DNA of 14,077 nt from G020353115 sp964389685 (GTDB lineage: Bacteria; Bacteroidota; Bacteroidia; Bacteroidales; VadinHA17): positions 1 through 14,077 of the forward strand of contig CAYMFM010000093.1 in NCBI GenBank assembly GCA_964389685.1, read 5' to 3'. Each line of letters starts with the position of its first letter. Positions within the stretch are counted from its first letter, which is position 1. The notes under the pieces are model-generated. The model searched no databases. It saw only the letters and a list, made by a program, of their open reading frames with translations, and was not told where the DNA came from. The translations under genes and the position numbers were made by a program. This document shows positions 1 through 7,700 of this stretch, in pieces.

Positions 1-100
1 TCTTTAGATTATAATTCTTTATTATCGCACCATAACCAACTAAATATCCTTCTTCAGGTGCAGTACGACCAAATATTGTTCTGACTTTTTCAATTTCCAT
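1..100 (-). CDS. Fic-like protein, N-terminal fragment (runs off the window)
   Basis: The reverse strand has an ATG at 100-98 followed by an open frame of 33 codons to the window edge. It reads MEIEKVRTIFGRTAPEEGYL and continues with VGYGAIIKNYNLK. The composition is coding-like and the gene faces away from the operon at 568. From memory, the TAPEEGYLVGYGAxI pattern matches the N-terminal region of a group of Bacteroidota proteins annotated as Fic family (AMP-transferase fold, often with a DNA-binding domain). The catalytic HPFxxGNGR motif would lie outside the window, so the function is unconfirmed. The sequence before the ATG is AT-rich with no Shine-Dalgarno, and contains the repeated TAACYG words described separately. 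A different protein sharing this N-terminal domain is possible. Confidence 0.5.
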   Translation of the reverse strand, partial: MEIEKVRTIFGRTAPEEGYLVGYGAIIKNYNLK

Positions 101-113
101 ATCAATTTTGTTT

Positions 114-277
114 AAAAATAACTGCAATATATAAAATATAACTGTATTTTTATTATTTAAAATAAAATTAACCGTAAATTAATAAGAATATATAAATCTA
201 AATGCGTAATAAAAATAACTGAATTTTTGAAAAAATAACCGCGTATGGTCTAATATTTCAAAATTTAACTGCAGTTA
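114..277. promoter_or_regulatory. Array of six TAACYG words upstream of the Fic-like gene
   Basis: Six copies of an A/T-rich word ending in TAACTG or TAACCG lie in the same orientation. The final G of each falls at 124, 144, 174, 221, 241 and 271. Spacing is therefore 20, 30, 47, 20 and 30 bp: two triplets with identical internal spacing, offset by 97 bp, near whole helical turns. The last copy extends into a perfect 12-bp palindrome, TAACTGCAGTTA, at 266-277. The other copies keep only the left half well. The array fills the space just upstream of the leftward gene starting at 100 and reads CRGTTA in that gene's direction. An operator for a repressor or autoregulatory HTH protein is the natural inference; the regulator is unknown. 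Confidence 0.5.
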
Positions 278-397
278 CAGAGTAGGATAAAAGAGCTTGC
301 TAATAATATGCTGGTTATGCATGACAACCGACCTGTTCAGGTGAACGTCCAGTCAGACCTCCTGTTTCAGCTTCTTCAATCCATTGCGAACAATTAG
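269..397 (+). pseudogene. Possible short gene remnant in the AT-rich spacer
   Basis: From about 269 to a TAG at 395-397 one frame stays open and is clearly richer in G+C than its flanks. It contains an ATG at 308 that would give 29 residues, including NRPVQVNVQSDLLFQLLQSI. Nothing recognisable precedes it because the frame meets a TAA at 266-268. No family was recognised. It could be the 3' end of a decayed gene or a chance frame; the opposite strand also has a short open frame here. Treat it as a composition anomaly more than a gene. Confidence 0.18.
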
Positions 398-567
398 CAT
401 CAACTTAAGCCTTATATGTCAAATTTTATTGGGATTCCCTAAAAAATTTCCTTATATTCACACAAATACAAACCTTGTGAAGCCCGCTGTGAATGAGAAT
501 GTAACCAGGAAAGGGACCTTTCTATTCAATAGTTTTTGTATAACAAAACCACAATAAAACAATACCC
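398..567 (+). promoter_or_regulatory. Leader region of the surface-protein operon
   Basis: This is the non-coding spacer before the first operon gene. A weak match to the Bacteroidota promoter form is TTG at 429-431, 21 bp, then TATATTCA at 453-460 (consensus TAnnTTTG). Another partial -7 match, TAGTTTTT, lies at 530-537 but has no convincing -33 element. An inverted pair TTCACA (457-462) and TGTGAA (476-481), with a further TGTGAA at 488-493, sits between the first candidate promoter and the gene. The start codon at 568 follows an A-rich stretch without Shine-Dalgarno, as is usual in this phylum. The assignment is tentative. Confidence 0.25.
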
Positions 568-1185
568 ATGAAACAGCAAATCTTAATTGTATTGTCTAGT
601 GTCGTGATATGTACTTGCTATGGCCAGGATACGGGCAAAATTTCAGATGGGAACAGGGGTTTGAATTCAAGTATTGCTGAGAACTATTCAAACCAACCGC
701 CATTCGGTTTTACCGGTCTTGCTGCAGAAGAGGATTCCTACCTGATCATCCGTTCGACACTTGGAGTGGGAGGATTCTCCAAAACCATTACCACAAACCA
801 GGGAAGCTATGTCATTTGTCATAGTATCGGCCAGACCAGTGTCATCGGCACCTTTAGCAAAAATGACTATACGTTTATGCAAGGTTTTCAGCAACCGGTC
901 AGTTCATCCGGAATATTTCAAGTGCCTGCCGGGAAAGATCTGTTTGCCAGCCTTTACCCAAATCCATTTTATCATTACATAAACATTTCGTTCAGCGATC
1001 CGATAACACAGGATATATTCGTTAGCCTGGCTGACGTAACCGGGAAAACCATTTTTTCAGACAAGTATCCCGCTTCGCAACTGATTACATTGCATCTGAG
1101 TTATCTCAACTCCGGACTATATATTTTAAAAGTTACTACAGGTAACAAACAATATAGAGCAAACATCATTAAACAATACCAATGA
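568..1185 (+). CDS. Small secreted protein with T9SS type A sorting domain
   Basis: This 205-residue protein has a signal peptide (residues 1-19, basic start then ILIVLSSVVIC, cleavage before Q20). Residues 60-110 form a Gly/Ser/Thr-rich beta segment with the pattern SIGQTSVIGTF...QGFQQP, which recurs in small T9SS cargo proteins of Bacteroidota. Residues 127-205 are a type A C-terminal sorting domain: LYPNPF at the start, ADVTGK in the middle, LNSGLYILKV and a basic end. Known biology of the family is export by Sec, passage through the type IX system, cleavage of the sorting domain and surface attachment or release. No catalytic motif is visible. Its TGA stop overlaps the ATG of the OmpA-family gene (ATGA), indicating translational coupling and a first position in the operon. 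The specific role is unknown. Confidence 0.9.
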   Translation: MKQQILIVLSSVVICTCYGQDTGKISDGNRGLNSSIAENYSNQPPFGFTGLAAEEDSYLIIRSTLGVGGFSKTITTNQGSYVICHSIGQTSVIGTFSKNDYTFMQGFQQPVSSSGIFQVPAGKDLFASLYPNPFYHYINISFSDPITQDIFVSLADVTGKTIFSDKYPASQLITLHLSYLNSGLYILKVTTGNKQYRANIIKQYQ

Positions 1186-2447
1186 AAAGAATAATCGTTG
1201 TTGCACTCCTGTTTGCAGGGGTGACCGCTGTAAAAAGCCAGCACATTTATTTCGAGACCGGTAAAACCATTTCCTCCTTTCATTTTGAAAATTCGCAGGG
1301 GGAAAGCCTTAAAAATCTCCAGAAAACCGATCATGTCTTCATGAGCCTTGGATACCGGAGAAGCATCTTCACAAAGAACCTGTACCTCACGGCTGAAGGT
1401 AGTTATAACAGTTATGGGGCTATTGGAAGCGACCGGGATGTGGGCAATTATTTTGAGTGGGATGTAACCTATTTGGGCGCCAGGGTCGGATTGGATTATG
1501 AACTCTTTCATACCGGCAACTTCACCTACTTTATCAAGGGGGCTGCATCAGCGGAATTTTTAATCCGGGGCACCCAAACCCTGAATGACCAGGTATACAC
1601 CTTGCAGGGAGAAAATGATTTCGATACTCCAATTTATTTTTTCAGGGGGGGATTGGGCATCCAATATAAGGTATCGCAAAAACTCTCGGTTTTTACCCAA
1701 TATATGTATGGCAGGAGCGGCACGTTTAAAAACATCGAAGGAAAGTTAAACATCAATGACCATCACTTCGGTTTCGGACTACTCATCAACATTTCGAAAG
1801 ACGTACAGGATATTTCTGAATATGCAAGTACTCAAATCGTTCAACTGAAGAAAGAGTTGGAAGAAAATACCCAGAAGGTAAAGGAAATGGAGGAAACGGT
1901 TAAACAGGTGGACGAACTGGAGGAAGTGATCATTGCCAAAGAGGAGGAGATCATGGAAAAAGAGGAAGAGATTCAAACTCTTCAGGAATCGATCTCAAGT
2001 GCGTTAAGGCCTTATGAGGGTAAAGGATTGACCGTTGAAGAACGCAATGGGAAAGTATATGTTACCATGGAGACCGATATGCTGTTTCAATCAGGCAGCT
2101 GGCGGATAGGTCCTGAGGGAGAAGAAGCGGTGACTGCACTGGGCAATGTTTTGGCTGATAACCCTGAGGTTACGGTACTCATTGAAGGACATACTGACAA
2201 TGAGCCTTTTAGAGGGAGTGGAAACATTGACAGCAACTGGGATCTCTCCACAAAAAGGGCCACTGCTATCGTTGAGATCCTGATGAAAAATATAGAGATA
2301 AATCCGAGAAACCTCACGGCCGCAGGTCGTGGGGAATTTGACCCGATCGCCGATAATTCAACGCCGGAAGGCAAAGCGATCAATCGCCGGATCGAGGTTA
2401 TATTAACACCAAAACTTGACGATGTATATAAATTAATCGAAAAATAA
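1182..2447 (+). CDS. OmpA-family outer-membrane protein with coiled coil
   Basis: This 421-residue protein has a signal peptide (1-19, cleavage before Q20). Residues 20-205 alternate polar and aromatic/hydrophobic strands with glycine turns, as in an outer-membrane beta-barrel (for example RVGLDYEL, GGLGIQYKV, FGFGLLINI). Residues about 206-272 are a highly charged Glu/Lys heptad region, a probable periplasmic coiled-coil spacer. Residues 288-412 are an OmpA C-terminal peptidoglycan-binding domain with IEGHTDN (336-340), DLSTKRA, GRGEFDP and NRRIEV. The expected diaminopimelate-binding pair is present as D339 and R359. Known role of the fold is to tie the outer membrane to the cell wall. The start overlaps the upstream stop and the next gene begins 13 bp later. 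It may anchor the products of this operon; that is inference. Confidence 0.92.
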   Translation: MKRIIVVALLFAGVTAVKSQHIYFETGKTISSFHFENSQGESLKNLQKTDHVFMSLGYRRSIFTKNLYLTAEGSYNSYGAIGSDRDVGNYFEWDVTYLGARVGLDYELFHTGNFTYFIKGAASAEFLIRGTQTLNDQVYTLQGENDFDTPIYFFRGGLGIQYKVSQKLSVFTQYMYGRSGTFKNIEGKLNINDHHFGFGLLINISKDVQDISEYASTQIVQLKKELEENTQKVKEMEETVKQVDELEEVIIAKEEEIMEKEEEIQTLQESISSALRPYEGKGLTVEERNGKVYVTMETDMLFQSGSWRIGPEGEEAVTALGNVLADNPEVTVLIEGHTDNEPFRGSGNIDSNWDLSTKRATAIVEILMKNIEINPRNLTAAGRGEFDPIADNSTPEGKAINRRIEVILTPKLDDVYKLIEK

Positions 2448-2460
2448 AACCAGACCAGCC

Positions 2461-4686
2461 ATGAAAAAAGTATTGACATTAGCACTTTTAGTATTTGCAA
2501 GCTTGCAAATGTTTGCACAAACAGAAGGAATCAGTTACCAGGCTGTAATAATAGGACCCGACGGTCAGGAGATACCCGGAGTGGATGCACAGGGAAACAT
2601 TTTGCCCAATGCCGAGATCGCCCTTCGGTTTACAATTATCGATGCAAATAACCAGGAGGAATACCAGGAAGTTCAAACTACCAATACGGACCGGTATGGA
2701 AGAATCAACTTGCTGATCGGAAACGTTGATCCGGATGGATTCAGCCAGATCAACTGGGATGGTACACCAAAAGATTTAAAGGTTGAAATAGACTTCAGTG
2801 GTGGAGGTACTGGTTTTGTCGATATGAGCCGGCAGGAATTGAATTTTGTGCCGTATGCCTATCACCGGAATATTATAGCCCGGGGTACGTTAATCGTAGA
2901 CGATGTGGCAGATTTGAACGGGGAACTGACGGTGGCAGGTCCGACAAACCTGAACAGTACGTTGACTGTGCATAATAATAATGCTACAGATCTAACAGGA
3001 TCATTAACTGTAGGCGGTGCAACAAATATTGGTAACAGCCTTACCGTGAATGGCGTAACCAACCTGAATGAGGAATTTAATCTTAATAACGGTGTTGCAG
3101 CAAACTTTTCCGGTGATGTAACAGTAGCCGCAGGAGGTACAGCCACCTTTTACGGTCCGACTGCTTTTGCCGGAGGAAGCTCCTTTAGTGATATTAATGT
3201 AAATGGTCCCTCAACCTTAACGGGTCAGGTCACCGTAAATGCGAATATGGATAGTCAGGGTGCGGACGGCACCTATACAGCATACCCATTATTGGTTCAG
3301 GGCAGTAAACAGGGTATAGCTATTAAAGTGAGTGGAAACAGAAACACCGGTAACAATTACATTTCGTTCTGGGATGATAATCAAATGTGGGGTCGCATTG
3401 AAGGACAAACATCGTTAAATCTCTTGACTGACCCGGAATATATTCTGGAAACTGCAAATAAAACTGTGGCGACTATAATATCAACAGTTGATTTTGCAAT
3501 TGCCGGTTTTGAAGTTATTCAAGCTGGTGTTGAATTAACCGCCAGGGGGACTGCTACTACGGTCTGTGCAGGACTTGGAGCTTGTGTTGTTGTTCCTCCA
3601 CCCTCAATGATTGTAGCGGGAGGAACGAATCTTGTGTTAAAAATTGCAAATGCTTTAGCTGCAGGTGCTAACCTGGCGTTAACTGCTGCTGAATTAGTAG
3701 AGTATGAGGTTTTTGTCCACACTCAGATTGGCGTTACCTATCAATCAGGTTCGGGTGATTATGCAGAATGGTTACCGAAAAGAAATCCGGCGGAAAAATT
3801 CTATCCCGGTGACCTTGTTGGTGTTACCAACGGATATATTACTAAGAGTACAAGTGGGGCTGATAGAGTAATGGTTATTTCAAGTAAGCCTATTGTCCTG
3901 GGTAATATGCCTCCGGAAGGAGAAGAGTACAAATATGAGAAAATTGCTTTTATGGGTCAGGTCCCTGTAAAAGTAATTGGAAAGGTGGAACCGGGTGATT
4001 ATATTTTACCGACATTAATTGGCAATGGATTTGGAAAGGCAGTTGCTCCCGAAGAGATGTCAATTACAGATTATAAAAGAATTGTTGGAGTCGCATGGTC
4101 TGTTGCAGAGGGGGATAATATTGGCGTTGTTAATGTGGCAGTTGGTCTGAATACCAATGATTTAGCTTCAGTTGTACTTGCACAGGATGAGAAAATACAA
4201 TCCCTTGAATCAGAAATGACGGGGTTACAACAGCAGATTAATCAGGCAACGGATTTGTTAAGTCAGCTTGTACCCGGATTTGAAGAGGCAATGAAAGAGA
4301 ATCCTGTTTCCGGGACGAGAAAATCATATTTTTTGTCTGCTGATGCAAAAGCGGATATACCGAAAACGGGCCAGGGAGAGGAAGTGAAAACGCATGATAA
4401 CACATATACCACTCAAAAGTATTTCGTTACCCCACAGGCAGAGGAGATTATCTATTTTGAGGTTACCGAGGAACAGTTGGAAGAATCCATTAACATGGCA
4501 CGAGCAATATACCTGGAATCTTCCGGCAAATCTCTCGAAGACCATCCTTTCTGGAAAAAAATGAAGGAAGAACCGGCTTATGTTGAAGAAGTTAAGGCAG
4601 AAATGAAGGCCAGTCTGGAGAAGGCGATTAATATGCAGAAGTCAATAGACGAAAAATTTGCAAACAAACCGGTATCGCTTAAGTAA
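2461..4686 (+). CDS. Exported tail-fibre-like protein with C-terminal coiled coil
   Basis: This 741-residue protein has a signal peptide (1-19, ASLQMFAQ cleavage region). Residues about 23-133 match, from memory, a Bacteroidota N-terminal beta domain (SYQAVI..., RFTIID, YGRINLLIG, VPYAYH) usually placed before tail-fibre-type stalks. Residues 138-265 are repeats of the form LTVxGxTNLNxx, suggesting a trimeric beta-stalk. Residues 290-315 include NNYISFWDDNQMWGRIEG. Residues about 321-425 form a hydrophobic, Ala/Gly-rich, probably helical insert with C369 and C375. From D433 (GDYAEWLP) to about 565 comes a beta domain resembling phage tail-fibre/IMC-type domains, including GDLVGV, GQVPVKV and GDYILP. 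A coiled coil spans 573-602, then a charged helical tail to 741. There is no T9SS sorting domain. It lies in mid-operon and its function is not established. Chaperone-type self-cleavage is possible, but no catalytic pair could be assigned. Confidence 0.85.
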   Translation: MKKVLTLALLVFASLQMFAQTEGISYQAVIIGPDGQEIPGVDAQGNILPNAEIALRFTIIDANNQEEYQEVQTTNTDRYGRINLLIGNVDPDGFSQINWDGTPKDLKVEIDFSGGGTGFVDMSRQELNFVPYAYHRNIIARGTLIVDDVADLNGELTVAGPTNLNSTLTVHNNNATDLTGSLTVGGATNIGNSLTVNGVTNLNEEFNLNNGVAANFSGDVTVAAGGTATFYGPTAFAGGSSFSDINVNGPSTLTGQVTVNANMDSQGADGTYTAYPLLVQGSKQGIAIKVSGNRNTGNNYISFWDDNQMWGRIEGQTSLNLLTDPEYILETANKTVATIISTVDFAIAGFEVIQAGVELTARGTATTVCAGLGACVVVPPPSMIVAGGTNLVLKIANALAAGANLALTAAELVEYEVFVHTQIGVTYQSGSGDYAEWLPKRNPAEKFYPGDLVGVTNGYITKSTSGADRVMVISSKPIVLGNMPPEGEEYKYEKIAFMGQVPVKVIGKVEPGDYILPTLIGNGFGKAVAPEEMSITDYKRIVGVAWSVAEGDNIGVVNVAVGLNTNDLASVVLAQDEKIQSLESEMTGLQQQINQATDLLSQLVPGFEEAMKENPVSGTRKSYFLSADAKADIPKTGQGEEVKTHDNTYTTQKYFVTPQAEEIIYFEVTEEQLEESINMARAIYLESSGKSLEDHPFWKKMKEEPAYVEEVKAEMKASLEKAINMQKSIDEKFANKPVSLK

Positions 4687-4731
4687 ATACCAGCTTCTTG
4701 ATGATGTATCCATATGATAATTGAAAAACAG

Positions 4732-7700
4732 ATGAAAAAGCCTGTCCTCTTTATAATTTGCCTGGCATGCAGTTTGTTTACCGGAGCATTGCTGGCACAG
4801 GATCATACAGCCATCCCTGATCCCAAGTTTGAACAGGCACTGATTGACATGGGGATAGATACAGATGGTTTGAACGGGCAGGTGTTAACAGAAAATATCA
4901 ACACCCTTACCACACTAAACATCATTAATAAAGATATTGACAGTTTAAACGGGATTCAGGCTTTTGTTAAACTGACATCCCTGAATTGTTCTTTTAATAA
5001 TCTGAAAGCTCTCGATGTAAGTAATAATACAGCTTTACAATCTTTAAGTATTTCCTCAAATCAAATCTCCTCTATCTCTTTAAGTGCAAATCTAAGTTTG
5101 AAATCAGTGATTTGTGCTTCAAATCAGTTGGACAGCCTAATCATTCGGGATAATGATTCATTAACGGTTATTGATTGTTCCGGAAACAGGTTAAAAAAGT
5201 TGGATGTAAGTGACAACATTTTCTTATCCGGTTTAACCTGTTCTTCAAATCAGTTAGAGAGTTTATCGTTACTGGCATTGGACAGTTTAACATTTCTTGA
5301 TTGTGCGAACAATCGGATAAATGCACTGGACATTAGCCAGAACCTATATCTGGGAACCTTACTATGTGCCGGGAACCAGTTAAAAAGTTTGGATATAAGT
5401 GTCAATGATTCATTAACATTTATTGATTGTTCAAGCAACCAGTTAAACGCCCTGGATGTCAGCAACAATAAATTTCTTACAAACCTAACCTGTTCCTCCA
5501 ATCAGCTAACAAGTCTGAGCGTAACGGAGAACGATTCATTAACATTCTTATCATGCGCGAACAATCAACTTACGAATTTAGATGTAAGTAATAATGTTAT
5601 GCTATTGAATTTAATCTGTGCAGCGAATCAATTAAGCAGTTTAGATCTTGTCAATAACATAGCCCTGGCAACCCTGGATGTTTCAACCAACCTACTGAAC
5701 GGTTTGAATGCAAGTAGTAATATCGGATTAACCTCCCTGAATTGTTCAGACAATCAATTGACAGATCTGGATATTAGTAATGGACAAAATAGCATTCTTG
5801 AACTCTTCAATTCTACAAACAATCCCAATTTACGATGCATCAAAGTTGATGATCCCGTCGCGGCAAATAATTACCCGGGCTGGCAAAAAGATGCAATAGC
5901 TACCTATAACTTTACATGTAATCCAACTACCTATGTGCCGGATGATAATTTTGAAGCGGCGCTGGCTGCATATGATGATATTGCAAACGATGATTTTGTA
6001 CCAACGGCTAATATTGAAAACCTGACATACCTGGATATAAGCGGCCGGAATATTTCAGATTTAACAGGAATTGAAGATTTTCTTGCTTTGGATACGCTTG
6101 ATTGTTCCTTGAATTTTCTAAGCAACCTGGATATGACCCGGCAGGAGTTCCTGGTCTATTTGGATTGTTCCGGAAATTTGCTACGGGCACTGACATTACG
6201 AAATGAGATGGGTGGTATTTTTGCCGATATGGATGCCACCAACAACCCGTTTCTAACCTGCATTCAGGTAGATGACGTTGATGCTGCAATAGCTGAAACC
6301 AATTGGTTCAAGGATGGTATAGCTACCTATAACCTCGATTGCAATGCCGGTAAAACCTACGTGCCGGATGATAATTTTGAACGCGCATTAATAGCTCTGG
6401 GCTTAGATTGGGGCTCTTTGGATAATTATGTTGTAACCGCTGATATAAACACCATAAAGACCCTTGATGTAAGCGGGAAGAATATCTCTAATCTGCTCGG
6501 AATTGAAGATTTCGTGGGCCTGGATTCCCTAAACTGCTCGTCAAATAAATTATCATCTCTTGACATCAGTAATATTATTGGGTTAAAGAACCTGTCCTGT
6601 TTTAGCAACTATTTGAAAGAACTGGATGTACAGAGCAATACTTCATTGATCCGTCTGAGTTGTGGTGATAATAAATTAAGCACACTGGATGTTAGTAAGA
6701 ACACAAATCTGGTTCAACTGGTCTGCAATGGGAATGCATTGACTGAACTGGATGTTAGCGAAAATTTAGAATTACTAATCCTCAATTGTAATTCAAATCA
6801 TATTGCAGGCAGCGGACTGGATCTAAGTAAAAACACCAAATTAGTGCAATTGTTTTGCTCTAACAATAAGTTAACTACTATTGACGTAACTGCTAATACA
6901 GCATTAGAAGAAATTGTTTGTGCCAGCAATTATTTATCTGGTCTGAATGTTTTGAATAATGCTGCATTAGTTAAGCTGGATTGTTCCTTGAATTATTTAA
7001 CCAGTCTGGATGTAAGTGGTAATGTTAATTTAGAAGAACTAAACTGCAATACGAACCAAATAAAAAGTTTAAATTTTAGTTTGAATACTTTACTGCGGAG
7101 TCTCAGTTGTGATAATAATCAACTTACCAGTCTTAATGTTACCAGTAATGATTCTTTGAGAACTATTTCTGTCTCTACCAATAAATTAAAGGACCTTAAC
7201 ATTACTGATAATCAATTATTAAACGAGTTGAGTTGTAGTGGTAATCAACTATCCAGCTTGAATGTCAGCAGCAATGATTCTCTCAAAATACTGTCTTGTA
7301 AGAATAATGAACTATCCAATTTAAATCTAACGAATAACCTGCTTTTGGAATTCCTCGATTGCGATTACAATCAACTTACCGGCCTTAATCCTGGCATGAA
7401 CATTTTACTTAGTGATTTATCTTGTTCTGATAATAGTCTAACAGTTCTGGATGTAAGTTCCAATGTATTGTTAAGATTTCTTAGTGTGAACAATAATCAA
7501 CTTGAGGAATTAAACCTAAGTGGCAATGATTTATTGGAAAGGCTATCCTGCTCAGGTAATTCTATTATAACACTGGATCTCAGTAATAGTGCCCAATTGA
7601 CTTCACTGAATGGTTCATCCAATCAATTGGTAAGCGCAAATATAAAGAATGGCAATAATAGCCAGCTTTCATCTTTATATTTAACGGATAATCCCTCCTT

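Noticed and set aside
1101..1511. Reverse-strand open frame of 136 codons across the first two operon genes
   Set aside because: It overlaps two well-supported forward genes with clear domains, has no recognisable domain, and is a by-product of their codon use.
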